64,000 nucleotides of DNA from JAJYKC01 sp035545735 (GTDB lineage: Bacteria > Acidobacteriota > Terriglobia > Bryobacterales > Bryobacteraceae), in assembly GCA_035545735.1 (NCBI GenBank), contig DASZXS010000051.1, forward strand, positions 1 to 64,000, written 5' to 3'. This document shows, one piece after another, positions 52,640 to 60,399 of this stretch. How positions within the stretch are numbered: position 1 is the first letter of the stretch; the number at the start of each line of letters is the position of its first letter. A model generated the notes under the pieces. It was given only the letters and a program-made list of their open reading frames with translations, was not told the origin of the DNA and did no database searches. The translations under genes and the position numbers were made by a program.

Positions 52640-53932
52640 ATGACTCGCAGGAGTCTCCTCTCCCTGGCCGGCGGCGGAATCGCCGCGCCGGCTGTCTTTG
52701 CGCTTCGCGCAGCGGCCCAATCCATACCAGACGCCGCGCGCCCGCTACCGATCGCCACGCTCGAATTCACCGAGTTTACGGGCAGCGTCCGAACGGAAAC
52801 GGGTGTGAATCAGCAATATCAAGTGAATCCTCTTTATGTCTACGATGAATTGCGCCCGGAGGTGTATCAGGACCATCCGGGCGGGACGCGGACGCGCGCG
52901 GTCCAAGCGATTTATCTGAAAATTACAACCAAGGACGGGGCCTTTGGCCTCTATGGACCCATCGACCGCGAGGCAGCGATCGTAGTGCATCGCGAGCTTC
53001 GCCCGTTTCTGACAGGCAAGGACGCGCTGGCGGGCGAAGCGTTATGGGACGAGATGTACCGCTCAAACCGGCACTCGCGGGACGGCATCTTTATGATGGC
53101 CATCAGCGCCGTTGACAATACTCTTTGGGATTTGCGCGGGCGGCATTACGGCGTTCCCGTGTACCGGCTGCTGGGCGGACCAACGCGCAAGTCCGTCGAG
53201 ATGTATGCAAGCTGCCTCGGCTTTTCGCTCCAGCCGGATGCGGTTCGCAGCCGGTGCCTCGCGGTCCGGAAGGAGGGCTACCGGTATCAGAAATGGTTCC
53301 TGGCCTACGGACCGGGATCGGGGCCGGAGGGCATGCGAAAGAACGTGGAACTGGTCCGAATCCTGCGCGAAACGCTGGGCGACGATACGGAGCTGATGTT
53401 CGATTCCTTCAGCGGCTGGGATTTGAGCTATGCGCTGGAGTGGGCTCACCAGGTGGAGAAATATCGCCCGCGCTGGATGGAGGAATCGACACATCCGGAG
53501 AAAATCGAAAGCTTCGCCACGCTGCGCCGCAGCACGACCATACCGGTGGCGGCCGGCGAACATTTCTACGGGCGCTGGGAGGTGGAGCGCTACCTGGAAG
53601 CGGGAGCGCTGTCCGTGGTGCAGGCGGACCCGGAATGGTGCGGCGGAATTTCCGAGCTGCTCAAAATTGGGGCGGTTGCGTCTCTGCACGATGTGCCGGT
53701 GATCCCGCACGGACACAGCCTTCATGCCGCGGCGCACGCGATTGCGAGCCAGCCACCGATGACGTTCCCGCTGGGCGAATACCTGATTCACAAGATGAGC
53801 ACCTATTACCACTTCGAAAAAAATCCTCCCGTTCCGGTGAAGGCGCACCTCACGCTGACGGAGCGGCCCGGGTTCGGGATCGAACTTGACCCCGCGAAGA
53901 TCGAGTCGCAGACGGCGCTCCACTGGGATTAG
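52640..53932 (+). CDS. Exported enolase-superfamily dehydratase, L-rhamnonate-dehydratase-like
   Basis: This 430-residue protein has a twin-arginine-like leader (TRRSLLSLAGGGIAAPAVFA). The mandelate-racemase/enolase fold follows, with YGPGSGPEGMRKNVELVRIL and LMFDSFSGWDLSYALEWAHQ (metal Asp). MEESTHPEKIE and VAAGEHFYGRWEVERYLEAG supply metal Glu residues, and VVQADPEWCGGISELLKIGA precedes the His motif VIPHGHSLHAAAHA. These phrases fit the rhamnonate-dehydratase group, which dehydrates aldonic acids using Mg2+. Export is unusual for this superfamily, whose members normally act in the cytoplasm. The start at 52640 follows the CehA-type stop by four bases. The stop overlaps that of the convergent membrane-protein gene. 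Confidence 0.85.
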   Translation: MTRRSLLSLAGGGIAAPAVFALRAAAQSIPDAARPLPIATLEFTEFTGSVRTETGVNQQYQVNPLYVYDELRPEVYQDHPGGTRTRAVQAIYLKITTKDGAFGLYGPIDREAAIVVHRELRPFLTGKDALAGEALWDEMYRSNRHSRDGIFMMAISAVDNTLWDLRGRHYGVPVYRLLGGPTRKSVEMYASCLGFSLQPDAVRSRCLAVRKEGYRYQKWFLAYGPGSGPEGMRKNVELVRILRETLGDDTELMFDSFSGWDLSYALEWAHQVEKYRPRWMEESTHPEKIESFATLRRSTTIPVAAGEHFYGRWEVERYLEAGALSVVQADPEWCGGISELLKIGAVASLHDVPVIPHGHSLHAAAHAIASQPPMTFPLGEYLIHKMSTYYHFEKNPPVPVKAHLTLTERPGFGIELDPAKIESQTALHWD

Positions 53933-54282
53933 CCGGCCCTCCGGGCGGCATGGAAGTACGCGTTCGCCGCCGGGCGGAATAAAACATAGGCGATCACGAT
54001 GCATAGCAAGCTGTGGATTGCCAATTCAAACCATGAGTGGAAACCGCTGAGGACGACGTGGTAGGCGATCCAGACAATGGCCAGCCAACGAGCCCAGTTG
54101 CTGCCGCGCAGGAGATATACTCCACAGACGATGGCCGCGAGGCGGACGAGCAGGGCCAATATGACCTCGCTTTCCAACGGATGCCGCGGGTTGAAATCAT
54201 GGAAGTGATAGATCACGCCGGCCGCGCCCGCCACGATGTAGAGGCAGGCAATGGCGATCACCGAGATTGGACGTCTGTTCAC
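53929..54282 (-). CDS. Small four-helix membrane protein
   Basis: This 117-residue protein has four hydrophobic segments: VIAIACLYIVAGAAGVIYHF, VILALLVRLAAIVCGVYLLR, WLAIVWIAYHVVLSGFHSWF and LAIHSLLCIVIAYVLFRPAA. A loop contains the short acidic-histidine stretch HFHDFNPRHPLESE. No family is certain, although small proteins of this shape are common next to hydrolase genes. Its start overlaps the stop of the CocE-type gene by four bases (ATGA), so it is co-translated with it. Confidence 0.75.
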   Translation of the reverse strand: MNRRPISVIAIACLYIVAGAAGVIYHFHDFNPRHPLESEVILALLVRLAAIVCGVYLLRGSNWARWLAIVWIAYHVVLSGFHSWFELAIHSLLCIVIAYVLFRPAANAYFHAARRAG

Positions 54283-56249
54283 AGGCCAAGCTCCCGGGCG
54301 CCGCTACCTGGGCGCATCGGCACAACCGGAAGCCAGACGGCGCTGGGTTGGGCGGCGGAGCGATAGATCTTTTGGGTTGCCTTCCTGTAGTCCGAGGGTT
54401 GTGCCATAAAGATATTCGGGACGAAGGTTTGCGGATTGCGGTCGTATAACGGAAACCAGGTCGATTGAATTTGCACCATGACCCGGTGGCCCGGCAGGAA
54501 GACGTGATTCACAGCGGGCAGCACAAAGCGGTAGCGCTGCGGCCGGCCCGCGGGAATTGCCGACGGCCGCTCGAAGCTGTTGCGATACCGCCCGCGGAAG
54601 ATATCCATCGATATGGCGAGCTCATAGCCGCCCATCCCCGGCTGGCTGGGCACTTCATCCGGGTAAACGTCGATCAGCTTCACCACCCAATCCGCATCGG
54701 TTCCGGTGGTGGCGGCGAATAATTCGGCAACGGGCGCGCCACTTAGGCGGACCGGCTCAGTCAGGACAGGAGTTTGGTAAGTCAGCACATCCGGACGCCC
54801 ATCGACGAAACGCTGGTCGTTGACCAGCCACTGCCGCCAGCGGTCCCCGTCGGCGAAACTCACCGGGCGCGCGAGATAGGGCACGGGCTTGGCGGGGTCG
54901 GAGACGTAGGAATCGGAGGCGTCTTCCTCCGCCGGTTTTTGGAAGGCCAGGCCTGAATTCGATTCGAGATACAGGGCCTTGAGCGGTGCGCCGCATCCCC
55001 GGTCGCAAGCGGGGGGCCAGTTCTGGAAGCGGTCCCAATGATTTTCTCCCGTGTTGTAAATGAACACCGGCGGAGTATCGGCTTTGGGCGCGCCGGGCTT
55101 CAGATACTGATCGAAAAAGGGCTTGAGAACGTCGCGCCGGAATTGGAGCGCGGTGTCGCCCTCCCACTTGAGCGGACCGAGGTTGTAGCCATCGTAATTC
55201 ACCTGGCTATGCCTCCACGGACCCATCACCAAGTAATTACGCGCGCCCTGCCCTTTGGCCTTGAGCGCGAGATAACAGTGAATCGCTCCCCACATATCTT
55301 CCTGGTCCCAGAGGCCCTGGATCCACATGGTGGGAACCGGCGAGGGCTTTTCGGCGACCAGTTTGTCGAGCGCCTGTCCCTGCCAGAACTCGTCATAGGC
55401 CGGGTGTTCCATCATGCGCTGCGCCCAGGGCAACTGGTCGAGTCCGTGAATCTTCGCCCACGCTCCCGCGGAACCCGCGCGCAGAAAGGCTTCATAGTCG
55501 TCCAGGGCCCCACGCGGCACGGCGTCACCAGCGCCCTTCTTGGTTGTCTGACCCGAGGTGTAGTCAAAATTCGTCTGGCGGAATGCGCCGTAGTGGAACC
55601 AGTCGTCTCCCATCCAGCCATCGACCATGGGGCTTTCCGGTGCGGCCACTTTCAGGGCCGGGTGTGGTCCGAGGAGCGCCATCACGACGGTGAAGCCTTC
55701 ATAGGAAGATCCAAGCATGCCGACGCGTCCGTTCGATTCGGGCACATTTTTTACCAGCCAGTCGATGGTGTCATAGGCATCGGTGACCGGGTCGGTATCG
55801 GTGGGGTTGAGAGGTCCGCGGACCGGGCGGGTCATGACGTAGTCGCCCTCGGAGCCATATTTTCCCCGCACATCCTGAAACACGCGGATGTAGCCGCCGG
55901 CAACGAACACTTCGTCGCCCTGGGGGAGCGTCGCAAGCATGTGCGGGCTATCGGCGCGCCTGGTGCGCTTGGCGGCATCATACGGCGTGCGAGTGAGCAG
56001 AATGGGGGCATCGTGCGCGCCCTTGGGGACAATGATGACGGTAAACAGTTTCACGCCATCGCGCATCGGAACCATTACCTCGCGGCGGTCGTAATCGTAA
56101 TTGGTTCGCGGGGGCCGGAAGTTGCCGGGGATATCACTTTTTTGCTGAGGCGCGGCCCACGGGCAAGAGCCTGCGCCAGCAGCGAACACGGCAAGCAGCA
56201 CGAAACGGGCCGTATGGGAGACGCGGCGAGCATTCAGAATCGAAGCCAT
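54279..56249 (-). CDS. Secreted CocE/NonD-family hydrolase (S15-like)
   Basis: This 656-residue exported protein has a hydrophobic leader FVLLAVFAAGAGSCPWAAPQ. The catalytic domain reads VMVPMRDGVKLFTVIIVPKG, PILLTRTPYDAAKRTRR, DVRGKYGSEGDYVMTRPVRG and VGMLGSSYEGFTVVMALLGP with nucleophile Ser182. A cap domain follows, with MWIQGLWDQEDMWGAIHCYL and MGPWRHSQVNYDGYNLGPLK bearing the probable catalytic His. The C-terminal jelly-roll (LSGAPVAELFAATTGTDADW, then HRVMVQIQSTWFPLYDRNPQ) is typical of CocE and X-Pro dipeptidyl peptidases. It cleaves esters or acyl-amino bonds; the specific substrate is unknown. A small membrane-protein gene overlaps its stop. Confidence 0.9.
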   Translation of the reverse strand: MASILNARRVSHTARFVLLAVFAAGAGSCPWAAPQQKSDIPGNFRPPRTNYDYDRREVMVPMRDGVKLFTVIIVPKGAHDAPILLTRTPYDAAKRTRRADSPHMLATLPQGDEVFVAGGYIRVFQDVRGKYGSEGDYVMTRPVRGPLNPTDTDPVTDAYDTIDWLVKNVPESNGRVGMLGSSYEGFTVVMALLGPHPALKVAAPESPMVDGWMGDDWFHYGAFRQTNFDYTSGQTTKKGAGDAVPRGALDDYEAFLRAGSAGAWAKIHGLDQLPWAQRMMEHPAYDEFWQGQALDKLVAEKPSPVPTMWIQGLWDQEDMWGAIHCYLALKAKGQGARNYLVMGPWRHSQVNYDGYNLGPLKWEGDTALQFRRDVLKPFFDQYLKPGAPKADTPPVFIYNTGENHWDRFQNWPPACDRGCGAPLKALYLESNSGLAFQKPAEEDASDSYVSDPAKPVPYLARPVSFADGDRWRQWLVNDQRFVDGRPDVLTYQTPVLTEPVRLSGAPVAELFAATTGTDADWVVKLIDVYPDEVPSQPGMGGYELAISMDIFRGRYRNSFERPSAIPAGRPQRYRFVLPAVNHVFLPGHRVMVQIQSTWFPLYDRNPQTFVPNIFMAQPSDYRKATQKIYRSAAQPSAVWLPVVPMRPGSGARELGL

Positions 56250-56298
56250 TTCATTATTCTAGGAGCTTGCCGCCGGTCCCAGCCCTCCCGGCCGTGCT

Positions 56299-57186
56299 CT
56301 ATACTTCTTTTAATTCGATATAGACCGGCAGGTGATCGGATACATCGAAGGCCGTATCCAGGTCGCCGCCCGGCGCAATCACTTGAACGGTCGCACGGCC
56401 GATGAACTCATCGTCCACCTGAACGGGCATGGCGCGATCGCCGATCCGCAGGTGATTGCGAAACACCAGGTCCAGACCTTCGGCGTGAGGGACAGGTCCG
56501 CCTTTGGTGAAGGTGGTGGATTGATTCGTGCGATGGAGACAGATGGGCGTTATCGGAGCTTTCCCTTTGAGCCCGGTCATGTTGAAATCGCCCACGTACA
56601 GGTCCACGTGGTTATACAGGATGGGTTGAAAAACATTCCAGAGCAGCGGCGGCAAGCCGGTGGCAGGTCCGGGAGCGTGCCACGCCATGATATTGATGAT
56701 TTTCGCGGCCTGACCTTGCTTGGTGACCTTCACTTCCAGGATGGCGGGGATACGAAAGTCGGCGCGCGCCATCTGAATGTTCGCCATCACGGTTTCGTTG
56801 TAGCTGTGCTCCATGGCGTACTGCCCTTTTGTAGCGAGCTGCTGGTCAAAAGTGGGATTATGGCGAACTTCAATCGAAATGTTGGTGTTGGGAGTCTTGG
56901 AGTTCGGTCCGGTCTTGCATTTGCTCACGTAGACGACGACCACATTTTCATTCGTGCCGACCGGAACGGCGAGGGATTTACACTCGACGACCGAGTCGGG
57001 CATTTTGTCGACCATGGTCTGCGCCAGCAGGTCGCACAGTTCGTCGTTTTGGTTATTGTCGATCTTGTTTTCGTAGAGAATCGCAATCCGGCCGTAGATC
57101 AATCTCGGGGTGATGTAATCGATGTAGTCCGCCACTTTTTGCGGCCGTAAATGGCGGATATTCCATGAAACGATACCGATTTTCAA
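56299..57186 (-). CDS. Endonuclease/exonuclease/phosphatase (EEP)-fold protein
   Basis: This 295-residue cytoplasmic protein lacks a signal peptide. EEP motifs appear in order: IGIVSWNIRHL (Asn), RIAILYENKI (Glu, metal), INIMAWHAPGP, LYVGDFNMTG (Asp/Asn), EGLDLVFRN, and DVSDHLPVYIELKEV (final Asp-His). The family hydrolyses phosphodiester or phosphomonoester bonds in DNA, RNA, lipids or nucleotides. A good Shine-Dalgarno (AGAGGTGG) lies nine bases before the ATG. Length is typical. A diverged remnant of its last about 30 codons recurs at 59768-59880, fused to the start of the STGP-motif gene, so the locus has been duplicated. The target could not be inferred. Confidence 0.85.
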   Translation of the reverse strand: MKIGIVSWNIRHLRPQKVADYIDYITPRLIYGRIAILYENKIDNNQNDELCDLLAQTMVDKMPDSVVECKSLAVPVGTNENVVVVYVSKCKTGPNSKTPNTNISIEVRHNPTFDQQLATKGQYAMEHSYNETVMANIQMARADFRIPAILEVKVTKQGQAAKIINIMAWHAPGPATGLPPLLWNVFQPILYNHVDLYVGDFNMTGLKGKAPITPICLHRTNQSTTFTKGGPVPHAEGLDLVFRNHLRIGDRAMPVQVDDEFIGRATVQVIAPGGDLDTAFDVSDHLPVYIELKEV

Positions 57187-57315
57187 AGGCCACCTCTCTT
57201 GTATGCCGGGCTCTTAGGTAAATCCAATCCGACTTTTCCGAATTATGGCCCGGCATTCCACACTATATATCCAGTGTGTTCCTCTTTTTTGGACATTTCG
57301 ATGAAGAATACATTT

Positions 57316-58029
57316 TTAGGAGGACGCAGCGGGCGAATTTCGAGCATGGGGGCGTTCGTCCAGCGGGGGAAAGAGCCGGGCGGCCTCCAGACGGCGAGCC
57401 TGGCGGCGGATGTGGGCGTCGATTTGAGAAACCGAAAAAACGAAGCCATCTTCGGCGGGATCGTAGGCGATGTTCTTGCTGCCGTTCAGCTTGCGGAAGC
57501 TCGCTGCTTCCTCCATGGCGCGCTCTTCGCGAGCGCGGCGCTCGGTCTGGAGCCCGCGAAGCTGTTCGTAGGCCTTGTCGCGCTGGCGGGAGATGCGCTG
57601 GGCGTACATCGCCATGTTGGCGAGGACTTGAGAGTCCTCGCGGAAGGCGTGGCCGAGACAGAGCGCGGTATCGACCTGCGGATTTCCGGTGGAGATTAAG
57701 AATTCGTTGTTGTGCAGCATGTGGGCGAACATGTTGGTTTCGGCCGCGGCGGCGCGGTTGAGGCGCCAGGTGCAATCGGCGATGGTCTGGACCAGTTGTT
57801 CTTCGAACGCCCCGCTGGGTTTCAGGTCGGCGGCGAGACGTTTACAACAGGTTTCATATTCGCCGCGATCCTCCCAGGGGAGGACGACGGTCTGGCCGGT
57901 GAGGCCGTGGCGGAAGGCGTTGAATCGGGAACGCTCCTTGCCTTCGTCGCTGGCGGGCCCGGTGGACTTCAGGGCGTTTTCACGATTGATGGCGGCGCGA
58001 TGCTCGGCGTTGCCGGCTTGATTAGACAT
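57316..58029 (-). CDS. STGP-motif protein of unknown function
   Basis: This 237-residue soluble protein begins MSNQAGNAEHRAAINRENAL and continues KSTGPASDEGKERSRFNAFR-H-GLTGQTVVLP. The phrase NRENALKSTGPxxxEGKxRSRxNAxRHGLT marks a family of uncharacterised proteins scattered through acidobacterial genomes, often in many copies. The remainder is helical and charged, with two coiled-coil-like stretches (KAYEQLRGLQTERRAREERA, then FSVSQIDAHIRRQARRLEAA). There are no catalytic motifs or membrane segments. A GAGGT Shine-Dalgarno precedes the start. A second, degraded copy of the first about 40 codons lies at 59880-60002 with the same upstream sequence, indicating a mobile or duplicating unit. Confidence 0.7.
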   Translation of the reverse strand: MSNQAGNAEHRAAINRENALKSTGPASDEGKERSRFNAFRHGLTGQTVVLPWEDRGEYETCCKRLAADLKPSGAFEEQLVQTIADCTWRLNRAAAAETNMFAHMLHNNEFLISTGNPQVDTALCLGHAFREDSQVLANMAMYAQRISRQRDKAYEQLRGLQTERRAREERAMEEAASFRKLNGSKNIAYDPAEDGFVFSVSQIDAHIRRQARRLEAARLFPPLDERPHARNSPAASS

Positions 58030-58269
58030 AGCGGTACCTCACTGATAGAAGAAGCATTCGGGCGGACCGCCGCAGCGGCGGGCAGGCGGTATGTGATTGA
58101 GGAATTGGGTGATTTTCGGGGTGGTGGGAGTGTTACCGGGCGTTTGGATGGACTAAGCCGTTTGTCTTGACTTGAGTGCCGCTGCATCGTGCTTCCAATA
58201 GGGTTGTTCCACCCGGAGACATGACCGGCGCCTCCGCCTCGTCTAAGACGGTAGATGCACAGGCTATTT

Positions 58270-58317
58270 TGGACATGAGTGATTTTTGAATATGGCCGCA
58301 CTCGTGTCCATTTTTTT
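58270..58317 (+). terminator. Orphan hairpin with T-run (terminator or element end)
   Basis: TGGACATGAGTG (58270-58281) pairs with CACTCGTGTCCA (58299-58310), 11 of 12 bases complementary, followed by TTTTTTT (58311-58317). It has the form of an intrinsic terminator for rightward transcription, yet no rightward gene lies upstream, because 57316-58029 is leftward. It may insulate the promoter at 58359 or be the end of a lost insertion element. Confidence 0.5.
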
Positions 58318-58358
58318 GATCGTCAGAAATATTCCAGAAATGGGCTCCAGAAATGCGC

Positions 58359-58387
58359 TTGACACATTAACACAAATGCAGTAATAT
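58359..58387 (+). promoter_or_regulatory. Consensus promoter for the Cys-rich peptide cassette
   Basis: TTGACA (58359-58364) and TAATAT (58382-58387) are exactly 17 bases apart. The expected initiation near 58394 leaves a leader of only about ten bases before the ATG at 58405, so translation would be near-leaderless. The 58030-58404 spacer otherwise holds only the hairpin at 58270-58317. Confidence 0.75.
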
Positions 58388-58404
58388 TCCCCTGGGTAAC
58401 GCCT

Positions 58405-58698
58405 ATGCAATATCGCCGCATCAAGAGGATATTAGCTCCTATTGGCTTAGCTTTGTGACTGACGCTTGTTGGTGTTGCAACATCTACATTTGCTTGGGCT
58501 CAAGGGTGCAATTTTGTTGGGAATACGACGCCGATGTTGTATCAACACACTTGCATTCTCGCGACAGCTTGCCCTCAACAGGTGTGCTCCAACGACGTTT
58601 GCCAGGGATGTGGCATGTTGGGGTATTTTCAGACCTGCATGAGCGCCGCTCTTTGTCCGATGTATACTTACTGCCAGAATAGCTGGGGGTGTACGTAG
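58405..58698 (+). pseudogene. Secreted ten-cysteine peptide gene interrupted by in-frame TGA
   Basis: The frame from ATG 58405 to TAG 58698 is 97 codons with one internal TGA at 58456-58458. It reads MQYRRIKRILAPIGLAL, stop, LTLVGVATSTFAWAQ and then a mature part of about 64 residues that starts GCNFVGNTTPMLYQHTCILA. It continues with ACPQQVCSNDVCQGCG and ends YTYCQNSWGCT. The mature part has ten cysteines, enough for five disulfides. The basic n-region, hydrophobic core and AWAQ cleavage site flank the TGA, so the stop falls in the middle of the signal peptide. No alternative ATG lies between the TGA and the mature part. Either it is a recent nonsense mutation (from Leu, Ser, Trp or Arg) or the TGA is read through. 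The promoter and downstream gene are intact. No family is recognised. Confidence 0.6.
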
Positions 58699-58713
58699 AG
58701 GAACGACCGGAAG

Positions 58714-59454
58714 ATGCGGTTTCGCTGGCGAACTATTACGTTTTTTTCGACCGTGGCGGTGATTGCCGTTGTTGGCCCCCTAACGTGGATAACCGCCACC
58801 AGGGCTCAATCCACCGCCTTCACGATCCAATACAACTTTTCAAAAAATGAGCTATCGACCGGTACGGTAGTTGCCCGGCGCTCGGATGGGTCGCGGTCGG
58901 AGTCCTTTATCCGAACAGATCCAACCGGGAAACAGTACAACCAACGAATCGTCTGGGACGCAGGCAGAAGGGCTCGCATTGTGCTGGACGCCATTACAGA
59001 ATCCGTAACGACCTATCCTTTATGGGCCTCTCAGATTGCGGCCCTACGGCGTCTGACATCAGACTGCGGGCTTGGAGCGAATGCCGAGAGCTCTACCATA
59101 CTCGGTGAGAAAGTTTTCGAGAAGGTTACACCCAGTCCACTTCCGGATCGCCGGCGACTTGAGGAATGGGTCGCACCCCGTTTGGGGTGTCTTGCTCTTC
59201 GTGAAAGGACGCTTGTCCCTCAAAGTTCCGGTGGCGATACCGTGCTGAGTTGGAAGGAGGCCGTGTTCTTGACGTTTAAGGACCCGGACCCGGCATTGTT
59301 CCAAGTTCCAGCGTGGCCGGAACGTCGGCCCTCGGAAGTATTCGCGGAGTATTCACGAAGATTTCCGAGCGATGCGGTTACGCCGAATCCGCTTGTGGAT
59401 AAGGCCTACCTAACCGCCCAATCAATTCCGGCCCAGGAAATGGCCAGACGCTGA
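58714..59454 (+). CDS. Secreted protein of unknown function in the Cys-rich peptide cassette
   Basis: This 246-residue protein has a signal peptide (TITFFSTVAVIAVVGPLTWI, cleavage near ATRAQ). The mature part begins STAFTIQYNFSKNELSTGTV and continues as alternating beta-strands (VARRSDGSRSESFIRTDPTG and RIVWDAGRRARIVLDAITES). It contains only two cysteines (SDCGLG and RLGCLAL) and no catalytic signature. The style is reminiscent of small periplasmic lipid-binding or DUF4412-like beta proteins, but that is weak. It follows the Cys-rich frame by 15 bases, with AGAGGA near the preceding stop as a possible ribosome site, so the two are expected as one transcript from 58359. Confidence 0.7.
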   Translation: MRFRWRTITFFSTVAVIAVVGPLTWITATRAQSTAFTIQYNFSKNELSTGTVVARRSDGSRSESFIRTDPTGKQYNQRIVWDAGRRARIVLDAITESVTTYPLWASQIAALRRLTSDCGLGANAESSTILGEKVFEKVTPSPLPDRRRLEEWVAPRLGCLALRERTLVPQSSGGDTVLSWKEAVFLTFKDPDPALFQVPAWPERRPSEVFAEYSRRFPSDAVTPNPLVDKAYLTAQSIPAQEMARR

Positions 59455-59468
59455 GGCCGCCGGGGCGG

Positions 59469-59499
59469 CTTGACGGCGCCTACGCGCAGCGCCGTCAAG
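59469..59499 (+). terminator. Perfect 11-bp hairpin after the secreted-protein cassette
   Basis: CTTGACGGCGC (59469-59479) and GCGCCGTCAAG (59489-59499) are perfect reverse complements with a nine-base loop, 15 bases after the stop of the secreted-protein gene. The following TTCGATTGTTG is only moderately T-rich. It marks the boundary between the cassette and the transposase remnant. Confidence 0.5.
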
Positions 59500-59690
59500 T
59501 TCGATTGTTGCTGGACAACCATCCCGCCCATGTGTCCAAAGAAACGCGCGGCTACCTGCAAACCATTCCCCATCGTTTCGTTTTTTGTGGTCGCCCCGGC
59601 CCAGGGCTCCTGGCTAAATCCGATCGAAAATCAGTTCACCGGCACTTCGAGGAGATCAAACGCGGAGCCGGTGGCCTTTTCTTGGAACTA
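59495..59690 (+). pseudogene. IS630-type transposase remnant
   Basis: Two overlapping frames together spell the end of an IS630-family DDE transposase: LLDNHPAHVSKETRGYLQTI in one frame, then APAQGSWLNPIENQF in the next, then HRHFEEIKR back in the first. These correspond to the second Asp block (LDNxxAH) and the SWLNxIE block with the final Glu. The N-terminal two thirds and both ends are missing, and at least two frame changes are needed. No inverted repeats pair around it. It is an inactive scar between the Cys-rich cassette and the duplicated EEP/STGP fragment. Confidence 0.75.
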
Positions 59691-59767
59691 CAAAAGAGAC
59701 GAGACCGTTATTGTGTAGGTAGTAAGAGGGCTGTTGTCCAGGACTTGCCGCCGAGTCCATGGCTCTT

Positions 59768-60080
59768 GGCCGGGCTCTGTACCTCTTTCAAATCGATATA
59801 AACCATAAACCGGCAGGTGATCGGATACATCGAATGCCGTATCGAGGTCGCCGCCCGGAGCAATCACCTGAACGGTTGCGTGGCGGAAGGCGTTGAAACG
59901 GGAACGCTCCTTGCCTTCCTCCGTGGCGGGCCCGGTGGACTTCCGAGCGTTCTCGCGACTGATGGCGGCGCAATGCGCGGCATTGCCGACTTGGTTGGAC
60001 ATAGCGGCACCTCACTGATAGAAGAAGCATGCGGGGCGGGCCGCCGCGGCGGCGGGCGGACGGTATGTGATTGAGGGATT
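59768..60080 (-). repeat. Collapsed second copy of the EEP and STGP-motif genes
   Basis: 59768-59880 is a diverged copy of 56288-56396 (the end of the EEP gene), and 59880-60080 is a diverged copy of about 57907-58107 (the start of the STGP gene plus its upstream sequence). The 1.5 kb between these in the intact copy is missing here. On the minus strand this creates a chimeric frame (59688-60002): MSNQVGNAAHCAAISRENAR, KSTGPATEEGKERSRFNAFR, then ATVQVIAPGGDLDTAFDVSD. Its Shine-Dalgarno is retained. It is very probably a non-functional remnant of a tandem duplication, although the short chimera could still be translated. Confidence 0.8.
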
Positions 60081-60399
60081 GAGAGATCTATTGGGCAGCG
60101 GAGTCGAACTGATCCGCTTCCATGACCGCGCCGGGGTGCCCGGTCCAGTCGTCGCCGCGAAACTCGCCCGCGATTTTGGTTCGTTACGCGAGCGTGCGGA
60201 AGGGACCGGCGGGAGCTTCTACGATCCGCACCAGGTCTGGCAGCGTGCATTCGAGCTGACAGCGGGAAACGGCGCGGTTCGCTTCACGGGCATCATGAAT
60301 GAGGATGCAGATCCGCGGCAATGGGTCGGGGCAGTTTCATCTATTTTTCCCTTTTTTTCAGCACGTTGCGAGGCAGCAGGCCGATTTCTCTTGCCTTAT
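60081..60399 (+). other. Unassigned open stretch upstream of the XRE regulator
   Basis: The frame of the downstream XRE gene stays open through this stretch and reads IRFHDRAGVPGPVVAAKLAR, then GGSFYDPHQVWQRAFELTAG. The sequence looks protein-like (a remnant, or an N-terminal extension), but it matches no family I recognise and lies on the far side of a promoter-like TATAAT at 60417-60422. It is more likely a gene fragment left at the rearrangement border than part of the regulator. Confidence 0.3.

Noticed and set aside
58456..58482. TGA plus a small downstream hairpin (TGTTG/CAACA at 58467-58482) as a selenocysteine signal
   Set aside because: The stem has only five base pairs and selenocysteine in a signal-peptide core makes no functional sense. 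Mutation or simple read-through is more likely.
58455..58682. Alternative 75-codon frame overlapping the Cys-rich peptide
   Set aside because: It lacks a signal peptide and a ribosome site, and its cysteines fall in the first 21 residues only. The frame with signal core, cleavage site and regular cysteine spacing is the better one.
59495..60080. Intact insertion sequence or attachment site
   Set aside because: Only the end of an IS630-type transposase remains, out of frame, with no terminal repeats, target duplication or integrase.
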